A DNA stretch of 64,000 bases from Candidatus Latescibacterota bacterium (GTDB lineage: Bacteria; Krumholzibacteriota; Krumholzibacteriia; JACNKJ01), in NCBI GenBank assembly GCA_020633725.1, contig JACKDC010000002.1, forward strand, positions 310,001 to 374,000, given 5' to 3'. Both the position numbers and the translations under genes were made by a program. Shown here in pieces: positions 1-8,881 of this stretch (position 1 is the stretch's first letter; every line of letters starts with the position of its first letter). Below the pieces are notes generated by a model that saw only the letters and a list, made by a program, of their open reading frames with translations, was not told the origin of the DNA and made no database searches.

Positions 1-774
1 GTGCGCGAGGAGGGCCGCCTGCTGCACGCGGTGCTCGAGCGCGTCTACCGCGATCCCACCGACGACAGCACTCTCGCCGAGCACTACGCGGCGGCCCTGG
101 AGGAACTCGCCGACGACGACCTCCCCGGCCTCCGCTCGCCGCGCTTCCGCGCCGGGGACCTGCGGCGCCTGGCCCTGCTCGAGGGCTTCCTGCGCCGCGA
201 CGGCGACCGCCTCGCCGCCAGCGGCTTCGCGCCGCGCCCCGGGAGCCTGGAGTCCCGCTTCGCGCTGCCTCTCGACGCGCCGTCGGGGGGCGTCACCCTG
301 AGCGGCATCGTGGACCGCGTGGACGTGGACGCGGACGGCCGCGAGTTCGTCCTTGATTACAAGCGCGGTGAAAAGGTGATCGAAGCTCCGGGCAGCGAGT
401 CGGCCACGCTCTTCCAGCTCGCGCTCTACGCCATCGCCAGGGGCCGCGAGGCGACGGTGGCCGGCGCGGCCTACGCGAACCTGCGGGGCGAGAAGCCCCT
501 GCGTGGCTACTTCCGCGACGACCTGGCGGCCACGCTCGAGCCCTTCGCCGTGCGTGGCAACCACGGCGCCGCCTGGCTCGATCTCGACGCGTGGCAGGCC
601 TGGCTGGACGGCGTGGCCGAGCGGCTGCGCGCGGTCGTCGCCGAGATTCGCGGCGGCCGGCTCGAGCCCGCGCCGCGCGAGGGCATCGACACCTGCGAGC
701 GCTGCGCGATCCGGCCCATCTGCCGCTGGCCAGAGGACGAGGGCGCGGGCGCCGCGGAGGACGACCATGAGTGA
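1..774 (+). CDS. addB: AddB/RecB-like PD-(D/E)XK nuclease, C-terminal part
   Basis: This is the tail of a nuclease of the AddAB/RecBCD class, which processes double-strand DNA ends for recombination. The window opens inside the frame. Codon 1 is GTG, but AddB proteins are usually around 1000 residues, so the true start is almost certainly upstream. A PD-(D/E)XK core is visible: an Asp in 'VLDYKRGEK' near residue 118 with its Lys two residues on, followed by a Q-x-x-x-Y motif in 'FQLALYA'. A Cys-rich end ('TCERCAIRPICRW', residues about 232-244) resembles the iron-sulfur staple of AddB nucleases. Its stop overlaps the next gene's ATG by 8 bases. The partner is an AddA-like helicase, which supports the pairing. 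The helicase-like N-terminus is not in view. Confidence 0.8.
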   Translation: MREEGRLLHAVLERVYRDPTDDSTLAEHYAAALEELADDDLPGLRSPRFRAGDLRRLALLEGFLRRDGDRLAASGFAPRPGSLESRFALPLDAPSGGVTLSGIVDRVDVDADGREFVLDYKRGEKVIEAPGSESATLFQLALYAIARGREATVAGAAYANLRGEKPLRGYFRDDLAATLEPFAVRGNHGAAWLDLDAWQAWLDGVAERLRAVVAEIRGGRLEPAPREGIDTCERCAIRPICRWPEDEGAGAAEDDHE

Positions 775-3700
775 GCTCCGCCTGGCCGACGAGCAGCGGC
801 ATCCGGTCGAGCGCCACGACGAGCACTGCCTGCTGGCTGCGGGCGCCGGCTCGGGCAAGACGCGCGTGCTCGTGGAGCGCTATCTGCGCATCCTCGCCGA
901 CGCCGGCTGGGACCCGCGCCTGCCCGCGCGCATCCTCGCCGTGACCTTCACGGACAAGGCGGCGCTGGAGATGCGCGGGCGCATCCTCGGCCGTCTGCAG
1001 GAGGAGGAAGCGGCGGCGACGGGCGACGCCCGCGACGCGCTGCGCGCCCTGGGACGCGAGCTGGAGACCGCGCCCATCTCCACGATCCACGGCTTCTGCA
1101 GCCGCGTGCTGCGCGAGCACGCCGTGGAGGCCGGCCTCGATCCGCGCTTCAGCGTGCCCGCCGAGATGGAGCAGGCGCGCCTGCGCGAGGAGGTCATGGA
1201 CGGTCTCCTCGCCGAGAACGACGCCGACCTCGCCCAGCTCACGGCGCGCTTCGAGCTGAAGGACCTCGAGGACGGCCTCGAGGCGCTGCGCGGGCTGCGC
1301 CGCAGTCTCGGCCTCGCGCTCGACGAGTCCGCCGCCGCCGCCCTCGCCGCCGCGCAGGACGCCGCGCTCCACGCGCTGCTGGCGACCGCCCTGGTGGCCG
1401 ATCAGGCCGCGCTGGCCCGGTGGCTCGACGACTTCACCGCCCTGCTCCCCGGCGGCGTCCATCCCCAGCCCGCGGGCCGTGAGAAGCTGGCCGCCGCCCG
1501 CGCGCTGCTGGCCACACGCCCCCTCGACGCCCCCTGGCCCGAGCTTCCCGCGGCGCTCAAGGCGTCGCTCGGTGGACTGCGCTGCAAGGGCAAGGACCTC
1601 GACGAGGCCGCCGGCGGCCCCCTCGCCACGTCCTTCGACGGATTCAAGCGCGCCGCCGACGATGCCACCGCCCTCGCCGACGCCTGGCGCATCTCCGCCC
1701 CCGGCGCGCCGGAGGCCGCGGAGTTCCAGGCGCTGCGCGCGGCCGCCTTCCGCGTGGCGGCCCGCCTCGACCAGCGCCTGCGCGCGCGCATGCGTGCCCG
1801 CGCGTGGCTCGACTTCGAGGATCTGCAGCTCGAGACCCTGCGCCTGCTGCGCGAGAACGAGGGCGTGCGGCGGCGTCTGCGCGAGCTCTACAGCCACGTC
1901 CTCGTGGACGAACTCCAGGACACCAACCGCCTCCAGATGGAGCTGCTGCGGCTGCTGGTGCCGGAGGACACGCCCGCCTCCCGCTGCTCGCTCTTCCTGG
2001 TGGGCGACGCGCGGCAGAGCATCTACGGCTTCCGCAACGCGGACGTGGAGATCTTTCGCGGCGAGCGCCGGCGCATGGGTGCGCGCAACGAGGCGCACAG
2101 CCTGCGACTGAACCACCGCAGCCATCCGGCGCTGCTCGCGGCGCTGAACGGCGTCTTCACCGGGGACGACTTCGCGCCGCTGGACTCGCTCGAGCCGGAG
2201 CGGGCCGCGGAGGGGCCGCGCGTGCTGGTCCAGATCGCGCCTCGGGGGCCGGGCGAGCGGAAGGCCGAGAGCCGTCTCGGCGCGGCCGAGGCGCTGGTGG
2301 CGACGCTGCGCGAGGCGCGCGACGGCGGGCTCGAGGTGGGGCGCGGCGATCGGCGTCGGCCGATCGACTGGGGCGACATGGCCATTCTCCTGCGCAGCGG
2401 GGCCAGCGCGCGGCCGCTGCTGCGCGCGCTCGCCGCCGCCGAGGTGCCTTACGCCGCCGACGCGGGCCGCGAGTACTTCATGCGCCGCGAGCTGCGCGAC
2501 CTCGAGTGGCTGGTGGCCGCGCTCGACGATCCCTACCAGCCCTTCGCGCTGCTCAGCGGCCTGCGCGGCGACCTGCTCGGCATGCGCCGCGCCGATCTGC
2601 TCGCGCTGCTGCCGCCCCTGGCCGAGCGCCGCGATCCCGACCGCCCGCTGCCCGACCGCGACCGCGGCGAGCTGCTGGCCCGCCTCGAGCGCGCGGCGGC
2701 GGGGGAGCTGGGGCTCAGCGACCACGGACGCGCCTCGGCGGCGCGCTTCCTCTCCCTGCGCGCGCGCTTCGGGGGACGTCTCCATCGCCTGCCCCTGGCC
2801 GAGCTGCTGCCGGCGCTGGTGGAGGCCACCGACTACGACCTGCGCGCGGCGCTCGCGCCGCAGGGCCTGCGCGCGCTGCGCAACCTGCGCCAGCTGGCGG
2901 AGATCCTCGGCGACATGGAGAGCGGGCGGCGGCTCACGCTGCGCGAGTTCGTCGACGGCATGAGCCGCTTCCGCGTGCACGCCACCCGCCAGCAGGAGGC
3001 CTGGGTGCCGGAGGAGGGCGGCAGCCTGCTGCGGGTGATGACCATCCACGGCGCCAAGGGGCTGGAGTTCCCCCTGGTGGCGCTCTTCGACCTGGACCGC
3101 GAGCTGCGTCCCGGCCAGAAGAACGGCGATCTCTGCAGCCTGCACGAAGCGCTGGCGGACGGGCCCGCGGCGCTGCTGGGCCTGCGCCTCAAGGACCCAG
3201 GCCGGCCGAAGGACGACGGCCGCGAGGACGCCGCGCGCCGCTGGATCGTGCGCGAGCGGAAGCGTCGCGAGATCGCCGAGAACCTGCGCCTGCTCTACGT
3301 GGCCATGACGCGCGCCGAGGACCATCTGATACTGGCGGGTGGCGTCGATGCGGAGCTCGCCGCGAACTGGCCCGAGGCGTTCCTGTCGCAGCCCGCGAAG
3401 CCCGAGCGAGACTTCCTGGAGCTGATTCGCGAGGCGCTGGCCGGGAGCGACGACCTGCGGGGGCGGGTCCGTCTCGCGCTGGCGGGAGAGGGCGACACCC
3501 TGCCGGGGCCGCGTCTCGGCGCCGTCACGCCTGGCGTCGCACCCGGCGCCGGGTCCGGGGACGCGCCGGGCGCGAACTGGTCGACGCTCGCCGCGGCCCT
3601 GCCCGCCGGCGAGTCGCCGCTCGAGCTGCCCGTCACGGGTCTGACGCTCCTCGGCAGCTGTCCGCTGCGCTGGCTGTTCGAGCGCAGGCTGCGGCTGGGC

Positions 3701-4474
3701 CGGCTGTTCCGGCCGGAGAGCGAGCCCTGGGTGCCGCAGCAGCGGGAACGTCTGGAGAGCGAGGGCGTCGGGGGCGTCGCGCTGGGCAGCGCGCTCCACG
3801 CGCTGCTCGAGCGCTGGGACTTCCGCCGTCCCTTCGCCGAGGCCTGGTCCGCCGCCTGTCCGCCGGGGCTGCCGGCAACCTTGCGCGAGGAGGCCCGCGC
3901 GTTGCTCGCGGAGTTCTTCGCGGGCAAGCAGCCGTGGCTCGAGCGTCTGGCCCAGGCGGAGGAGCTGCGTCGCGAAGAGCCTTTCGTCCACGCCATGGAG
4001 GGCGTGCTGCTCACGGGGCAGACGGACCTCGTCTTCCGCTGGCGGGACCAGAGCGTCCTGATCGACTGGAAGAGCGACCGCGTGCAGGGACGGGAGCGCC
4101 TGTTGCGGCGTCTGGGACATCACAGCTTCCAGGTGCTGCTCTACGCGCTGGCGCTCGAGGCCGCGGGGCGTCCGGTGGATCAGGCGCTGGTGGTCTTCCT
4201 GCGCGCGGGAGAGGACGGGGGCTTCCGGCAGGTCAAGCTCGAGCCCTTCGACCTGGAGTGGGCGCGCAATCGCGCGCGCAATCTCGCCACGCTGGCCCTC
4301 GATCTGACGCGCCTGGAAGCGGACGGGCCGGACGGCGTGCCCCTGGACCGCGTCCCCCGCGCCCAGGATCCACCCTGCCAGGACTGCCCCTTCCGGGACG
4401 GTCCCTGTCCGCGAAGCTATCGCCAGGCCTCCCACGGCCTGAGAGACCTGCCTGCGCCGGGCGGATCGCGCTAG
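767..4474 (+). CDS. addA: AddA-like UvrD-family helicase-nuclease
   Basis: This 1235-residue protein should unwind and degrade DNA ends together with the upstream nuclease. The superfamily 1 helicase motifs run in order. The Walker A is 'AGAGSGKT' near residue 25 and motif II is 'VDELQDTN' near residue 380. These are followed by 'GDARQSIYGFR', motif V 'IHGAKGLEF' near residue 762, and motif VI 'LLYVAMTRAEDH' near residue 845. A second PD-(D/E)XK nuclease sits at the C-terminus ('VLIDWKSDR', about residue 1097), followed by a Cys cluster 'CQDCPFRDGPCP' that may bind a metal or Fe-S centre. ATG 767 is chosen because it overlaps the addB stop in ATGAGTGA, typical of coupled genes. The helicase-plus-nuclease layout fits AddA better than plain UvrD. 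Confidence 0.92.
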   Translation: MSELRLADEQRHPVERHDEHCLLAAGAGSGKTRVLVERYLRILADAGWDPRLPARILAVTFTDKAALEMRGRILGRLQEEEAAATGDARDALRALGRELETAPISTIHGFCSRVLREHAVEAGLDPRFSVPAEMEQARLREEVMDGLLAENDADLAQLTARFELKDLEDGLEALRGLRRSLGLALDESAAAALAAAQDAALHALLATALVADQAALARWLDDFTALLPGGVHPQPAGREKLAAARALLATRPLDAPWPELPAALKASLGGLRCKGKDLDEAAGGPLATSFDGFKRAADDATALADAWRISAPGAPEAAEFQALRAAAFRVAARLDQRLRARMRARAWLDFEDLQLETLRLLRENEGVRRRLRELYSHVLVDELQDTNRLQMELLRLLVPEDTPASRCSLFLVGDARQSIYGFRNADVEIFRGERRRMGARNEAHSLRLNHRSHPALLAALNGVFTGDDFAPLDSLEPERAAEGPRVLVQIAPRGPGERKAESRLGAAEALVATLREARDGGLEVGRGDRRRPIDWGDMAILLRSGASARPLLRALAAAEVPYAADAGREYFMRRELRDLEWLVAALDDPYQPFALLSGLRGDLLGMRRADLLALLPPLAERRDPDRPLPDRDRGELLARLERAAAGELGLSDHGRASAARFLSLRARFGGRLHRLPLAELLPALVEATDYDLRAALAPQGLRALRNLRQLAEILGDMESGRRLTLREFVDGMSRFRVHATRQQEAWVPEEGGSLLRVMTIHGAKGLEFPLVALFDLDRELRPGQKNGDLCSLHEALADGPAALLGLRLKDPGRPKDDGREDAARRWIVRERKRREIAENLRLLYVAMTRAEDHLILAGGVDAELAANWPEAFLSQPAKPERDFLELIREALAGSDDLRGRVRLALAGEGDTLPGPRLGAVTPGVAPGAGSGDAPGANWSTLAAALPAGESPLELPVTGLTLLGSCPLRWLFERRLRLGRLFRPESEPWVPQQRERLESEGVGGVALGSALHALLERWDFRRPFAEAWSAACPPGLPATLREEARALLAEFFAGKQPWLERLAQAEELRREEPFVHAMEGVLLTGQTDLVFRWRDQSVLIDWKSDRVQGRERLLRRLGHHSFQVLLYALALEAAGRPVDQALVVFLRAGEDGGFRQVKLEPFDLEWARNRARNLATLALDLTRLEADGPDGVPLDRVPRAQDPPCQDCPFRDGPCPRSYRQASHGLRDLPAPGGSR

Positions 4475-4488
4475 GCCGCGCCCGGCCT
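4473..4488 (+). terminator. possible terminator hairpin after addAB
   Basis: A perfect 6-bp stem AGGCCG/CGGCCT with a CGCC loop begins in the addA stop codon. It is followed by TTCAATAAC, which is AT-rich but lacks a clean T run. It is a weak intrinsic terminator at best. Confidence 0.3.
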
Positions 4489-4659
4489 TCAATAACAATA
4501 CTGAAACGATTGGCAGATTGCGAACAGGGCCCGCCCTTCCGGCCCTTTCTCGCCCTTCGCGGAAGCACCCGGCGCATGGTCCGTTTTCTGCACATTGGGC
4601 GCGGGGATGGCAGTGGACCATCCGGGCAGCATGAGCAAGGACGAGAAAGGACGAGGGAC

Positions 4660-5304
4660 ATGGCGGTCGCCCCACGGATCACCGCGCGCGCCCTGCGGAG
4701 CGAGACCAGCGTCTCGCGGGCCGGATTCACCCTGGTTGAGCTGATGGCGGCGGTGGCCGTCTTCGGCATTCTGCTCTCCATCGCCGTGCCGTCGGTCTAT
4801 CACAGCATGGACAGCATGGAGAGCCGGCAGAATGCCGAGTCGCTCAGCGGCAGGCTGCGGCTCGCGCGCTCGCAGGCGTTGAGCAGCTACAGCGACGTGG
4901 TCGTCTACTTCAACCGCGACGGCGCCGGCACCTACACGGTGCACGTGGACAACGGCGGCGGCACGGGCACGCCCGACGACCCGGACTTCGATCCGGCCAA
5001 CAAGAACAACGGCGTGGTGGACGACGAGGAGCGCGTCTTCACGCCGGTGTCCCTGCCGGCCCGCTGCGTGTTCGGCTACGTGCCGGGCGCGACCACGGGC
5101 GACGGCGTCTTCCTCGACACGGCCATCAGCTTCGCGGGAGCGCCCAAGCGGGTCACCTTCCGCGCGGACGGCACCTGCGACGCCAGCGGCTGGATCTCGG
5201 TGATGCCGCTGGAGGACTTCCTCGACCAGGAGCCGGGCCGCGACTACCTGGTCGAACTCACCTCGACCACCGGCGAAGTCCGCGTGGAACGCGCGCAGCA
5301 CTAG
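4660..5304 (+). CDS. GspH/FimT-type minor pseudopilin
   Basis: This is a 214-residue prepilin of the type IV pilus/type II secretion family. After a 22-residue leader comes the prepilin peptidase site in 'RAGFTLVELM': cleavage after Gly22, mature Phe+1 and the conserved Glu+5. A single hydrophobic helix follows. The body has 'LSGRLRLARSQALS', typical of FimT/GspH, which helps prime pilus assembly. The region 'DNGGGTGTPDDPDFDP' is acidic and may bind calcium. ATG 4660 lies behind GAAAGGACGAGGG. It heads a run of four prepilin-like genes (5319, 5732 and 8853 follow). The usual assembly ATPase, PilC and secretin are not in the window. Confidence 0.88.
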   Translation: MAVAPRITARALRSETSVSRAGFTLVELMAAVAVFGILLSIAVPSVYHSMDSMESRQNAESLSGRLRLARSQALSSYSDVVVYFNRDGAGTYTVHVDNGGGTGTPDDPDFDPANKNNGVVDDEERVFTPVSLPARCVFGYVPGATTGDGVFLDTAISFAGAPKRVTFRADGTCDASGWISVMPLEDFLDQEPGRDYLVELTSTTGEVRVERAQH

Positions 5305-5318
5305 GCAAGGAGACGGAC

Positions 5319-5735
5319 ATGAACCGACAGGGGTACAGCATCCTCGAAGCTGTGGTCGCCATGACGATCTTCGCCATCGGCATGCTCGCGCTGTCCCAGT
5401 CCTACTTCGGAGTCGTGCGCTCCCAGGTCAACGCGAGCAACCACGAGCTGGCCACGCAGTGCGCGCGCGACCGCATCGAGGAGATGGTGAACTCGGTGCG
5501 CTACGCCGACATCACGTCGGCCAACTTCCCCAGCGAGGCCTACGGCGCCGTCAACGGGGGCGACCCCAAGTACGAGCAGTTCCAGCGCAACGTGGCCATC
5601 GTCGACTCACTCAATGCCATCAACCAGAGCGTCCTCAAGGAGATCACGGTGCGGGTCCAGTGGCAGACCGCCGCGGGAGCGCGAAACGTGAGCCTCAACA
5701 CCGTCGTCGCTCGCTACCAGGACATCCAGCTATGA
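5319..5735 (+). CDS. PilV-like minor prepilin
   Basis: This short prepilin (138 residues) has a five-residue leader. Its class III signal 'RQGYSILEAVVAM' gives cleavage after Gly5 and Glu at mature position 5, followed by a hydrophobic helix of about 20 residues. Leader length and size match PilV/GspI-type minor pilins, which sit near the pilus tip or help initiate assembly. The AAGGAG box 14 bases upstream supports ATG 5319. Its stop overlaps the next gene's start in ATGA, so translation is probably coupled. The C-terminal half is not distinctive. Confidence 0.85.
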   Translation: MNRQGYSILEAVVAMTIFAIGMLALSQSYFGVVRSQVNASNHELATQCARDRIEEMVNSVRYADITSANFPSEAYGAVNGGDPKYEQFQRNVAIVDSLNAINQSVLKEITVRVQWQTAAGARNVSLNTVVARYQDIQL

Positions 5736-8700
5736 CCGACAGCCGCAGACAGCAGTATGCCGCCCGCAGCCGTTCCGGCTTCACCCTGGTGGAGCTCGTC
5801 ATCGGTACGCTGGTGGCGAGCATCGTGATCGTCGTGGCCTTCCAGGTGCTGGTGGGTGAGCAGCGGTCCGCCGAGGCCCGGCGCAACGAGATGAACGCGC
5901 AGCAGAACCTGCGCGTGGCCATCGACCGGCTCGGGCGGGACGTCCGCATGGCGGGCTTCGGCGTCGACCAGTTCGACGACCAGCCGCGCATGGTGGACGC
6001 GGGGCCCTGGCAGCTGGCCTTCAACGGCGACATCTCCACGGGCGTGGGCGGCGACCCCGCCATGGACGCCGGCATGCAGATCAAGCTCTCCAGCGGCGCG
6101 GCCTACAGCCCCGGCGACTACCCCGGCGAGAACCTGGGCGGGCTGCCGCGCTACAGCGGCGGCGCGGAGACGATCGTGCTGGGCCTGGACTCCAACTTCG
6201 ACGGCCTGATCGACGACGACGACCTCTACGACGACAGCCAGTGCCCGGCCGACTACGCGCTCTACCGCGGCGTGAACGGCCTGCGCACCGAGCAGCTGGC
6301 CTTCGGCATCCGCGGGCCCACGGCCTACCCGGACGGCACGCTGCCCCCGCCGCTCTTCCGCTACTGGGGCCAGTTCGCGGGCGGCAACCTGAGCCTCTGG
6401 GGCGACGGCGACGGCGACGGCGAACTCAGCCAGACCGAGATCGCCGACCTCGATCCGGTCAGCGTGGGCGAGCTGGAGAACATCCTCTACGTGGACGTGA
6501 ACCTGGCCACCTACTCGGCCAGCCCCGTGGCGGCCATGCCCCACGAGCACGGCACCTCCGACGAGCCCTTCCGCTACGTCGAGCGCGAGACGGGCACCCG
6601 CATCCGCCCGCGCAACCTCGGCGTGAACCCCGCGGACCTGTCGGCCTGCGGCGATCCGCCCACGCGCCCGGGCGGCATCTGGGTGGCGGACACGCCCAAC
6701 GACGCCGGCTCGAGCATCGACGTCCACTTCAACGCCTCGGTGGACGAGTACGCCGGCGAAGAGGACGTGACCCACTACTTCATCTACCGGCGCCAGGCGG
6801 GCGGCACCTACGGCGGCGCGATCGCGTCGGTGCCGGCCGCGGGGCTGAGCAGCTACGTCTACGCGAACGACCTGCACACGCCCGACGACGACAACGTGCC
6901 GGTGGACGGCGTGGAGTACTACTACCGCGTCAGCGCCTGGGACTGCGCGCCGCAGGAGAGCCCGATGTCCTACGAGGTCGGGCCGGTGTCGAGCACGCCC
7001 AACGGTTCGGCGCCGCCGGTGCTGGTGCAGGCCTACGACACGCCCTGCGACTCGGGCGAGGAGATCACCCTGGTCTTCAATCAGAGTCCGGACGAGGGCT
7101 CGGGCACGGTCAGCGGCTACCGGGTCTTCCGCGGCCCCTCGGGCGGCGACTTCCTGGCCAAGACGCTCATCGGCTACCTGCCGTCCAACGGCTCCATGAG
7201 CTACACCTACCACGACAACGCGGCGAACAACGTCGCCGGCGCGCCGCCGGTGGACGGCCAGGACTACTGGTACACCGTGCGCGCCGTGAACGACACGATC
7301 GTGTCGGTGGACTCGAACGAGCTGGGGCCGGTGGACTCCAACGACGGTCTCAGCGCCGCGCTGCTGCAGCCGGTCCAGGACGTCCCCTTCGACGACGGCA
7401 CGCGCCTCAACCTCAGCTGGCTGCGCTCCGAGAGCGAGACCTGCTCGCCCAACCCCGTGATGGGCTACAAGCTCCAGCGGAAGGGCCCCGTGGACGGCGC
7501 CTTCCTGGACGCCGGCTACTACCCGCTGACCGGCGATCCGTCCTACGCGGTGGTGGACAGCAACCTGCTGGCGGGGCAGCCCTACGAGTACCGTGTGATG
7601 ACGGTCAGCATCGACGAGGAGCGCCCGAGCAACACCATGTCGGGCGTGCCCACCAACAACGTCGACCTGATGCCGCCCACGAACCTCGCGGCCGGCACCG
7701 TGCCCTGCGACGCCAGCGGCTCGATCGCGCTCACCTGGGACCGCTCCTATCACGACAACGGCAGCGGCGACGTGGAGTGGTACCGCATCTGGCGGCGGGT
7801 GCAGTTCACGATGCTCTGGGGTGAGCTGGACCGCGTGGCGGCCACGGCCTCGTCGCACTACTCGTACACCGACAACGACGCGGGGCCGAACCCGCCCGTG
7901 CTCGGCACGACCTACGAGTACGTGGTCACGGCCTACAACGACAGCAACGGCCACGAGTCCGGGTACTCGAACATGGCCAGCTGCACGTCGGCCAGCGTGC
8001 CGGGACCGCCCTACCTGTTCCAGGCGATCGACACGCCTGGGGACCACGGCGGCTCGATCACGCTCAAGTTCATCCGCAGCCAGGACGACGGCAGCTGCAC
8101 CGACACGGTGCAGTCCTACAACGTCTACCGGAACACCGACTGGGGTGGCTTCGCCGACGAGCACATCGTCGGCGAGGTGACCGCCACCGACACGAACGTC
8201 TACACCTTCGTGGACAACGGCAGCGGTCCCGGGGACGCCCCGATCGACGGCACCGGCTACTACTACATGATCCGCGCCTACGACGGCACGCAGTACTCGG
8301 TGAACAGCAACGTGCGCGGACCCGTGCTCGCCGCGGACGACGCCGTCGTCGCTGCGACGCTGTTCGAGGACGGCTTCGAGACCGACCTGGGCTGGACCCA
8401 CGGCGGCGCCCAGGACGACTGGCAGCGCGGCGACCCCGTCGCGCGCGCCCAGACCTACGGCGAGGCGGACCCGGACAACGCCTACCTGGGCGCCTGCGTC
8501 TACGGCACGGACATCGGCGCCAGCGGCTGGAACGGCACCTACCGCTCCTACGCGGACTCCTGGCTGATGAGTCCGGCCATCGACTGCTCGGGGTCGACGA
8601 ACATCCACCTGAGCTTCCGTCGCTGGCTGAACGTGGAGCAGCCGATCTACGACCGCGCCATCGTGGAGGTCAGCGGCAGCGGCAGCGGCGGCCCCTGGGT

Positions 8701-8881
8701 GGCGATCTGGGGCAACTCGGTGGAGATCACCGACACGGCCTGGAGTGAGTGGGACTTCGACATCACCTCGGTTGCCGAGGATCGAGCGGATGTGCGCATC
8801 CGCTTCCGCCTCGAGTCCGACAGCAGCTGGGAGTACGCGGGATGGAACATCGATGAAGTGCACGTCATTGGCGACCAGTGA
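5732..8881 (+). CDS. very large PilW-like prepilin with Fn3-like repeats and MAM-like C-terminus
   Basis: This 1049-residue protein starts as a normal prepilin. 'SRSGFTLVELVIG' gives cleavage after Gly16 and Glu at mature +5, followed by a hydrophobic helix, as in PilW/GspJ. Residues about 20-300 form the pilin-like head, with Asp-rich stretches such as 'DSNFDGLIDDDD' and 'GDGDGDGELSQTEI' that look like calcium loops. About five fibronectin type III-like repeats follow (starting near residues 306, 427, 540, 648 and 757), each with a 'Y.VYR/RVF' strand and a 'Y.Y.V.A' strand. From about residue 877 a jelly-roll-like domain runs to the end ('FEDGFETDLGW' to 'WNIDEVHVIG'), like MAM/concanavalin-type binding domains. 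Usual PilW proteins are 200-400 residues, so this may be a pilus-tip adhesin. That role is inferred. Confidence 0.85.
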   Translation: MTDSRRQQYAARSRSGFTLVELVIGTLVASIVIVVAFQVLVGEQRSAEARRNEMNAQQNLRVAIDRLGRDVRMAGFGVDQFDDQPRMVDAGPWQLAFNGDISTGVGGDPAMDAGMQIKLSSGAAYSPGDYPGENLGGLPRYSGGAETIVLGLDSNFDGLIDDDDLYDDSQCPADYALYRGVNGLRTEQLAFGIRGPTAYPDGTLPPPLFRYWGQFAGGNLSLWGDGDGDGELSQTEIADLDPVSVGELENILYVDVNLATYSASPVAAMPHEHGTSDEPFRYVERETGTRIRPRNLGVNPADLSACGDPPTRPGGIWVADTPNDAGSSIDVHFNASVDEYAGEEDVTHYFIYRRQAGGTYGGAIASVPAAGLSSYVYANDLHTPDDDNVPVDGVEYYYRVSAWDCAPQESPMSYEVGPVSSTPNGSAPPVLVQAYDTPCDSGEEITLVFNQSPDEGSGTVSGYRVFRGPSGGDFLAKTLIGYLPSNGSMSYTYHDNAANNVAGAPPVDGQDYWYTVRAVNDTIVSVDSNELGPVDSNDGLSAALLQPVQDVPFDDGTRLNLSWLRSESETCSPNPVMGYKLQRKGPVDGAFLDAGYYPLTGDPSYAVVDSNLLAGQPYEYRVMTVSIDEERPSNTMSGVPTNNVDLMPPTNLAAGTVPCDASGSIALTWDRSYHDNGSGDVEWYRIWRRVQFTMLWGELDRVAATASSHYSYTDNDAGPNPPVLGTTYEYVVTAYNDSNGHESGYSNMASCTSASVPGPPYLFQAIDTPGDHGGSITLKFIRSQDDGSCTDTVQSYNVYRNTDWGGFADEHIVGEVTATDTNVYTFVDNGSGPGDAPIDGTGYYYMIRAYDGTQYSVNSNVRGPVLAADDAVVAATLFEDGFETDLGWTHGGAQDDWQRGDPVARAQTYGEADPDNAYLGACVYGTDIGASGWNGTYRSYADSWLMSPAIDCSGSTNIHLSFRRWLNVEQPIYDRAIVEVSGSGSGGPWVAIWGNSVEITDTAWSEWDFDITSVAEDRADVRIRFRLESDSSWEYAGWNIDEVHVIGDQ

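Noticed and set aside
4500..4525. Sigma-54-type site (TTGGCA...TTGC) ahead of the pilin genes
   Set aside because: The GG and GC pairs are six rather than ten bases apart, so it does not fit the -24/-12 pattern.
4576..4621. Inverted repeat ATGGTCC/GGACCAT before the prepilin operon
   Set aside because: Arms of seven bases 32 bases apart are likely by chance in this composition, and no promoter sits between them.
293..4675. Long open frame on the minus strand opposite the addAB genes
   Set aside because: It is an antisense shadow of the helicase gene; in GC-rich DNA the complementary frame stays open, and its translation is low-complexity Arg/Ala/Gln-rich with no motif.
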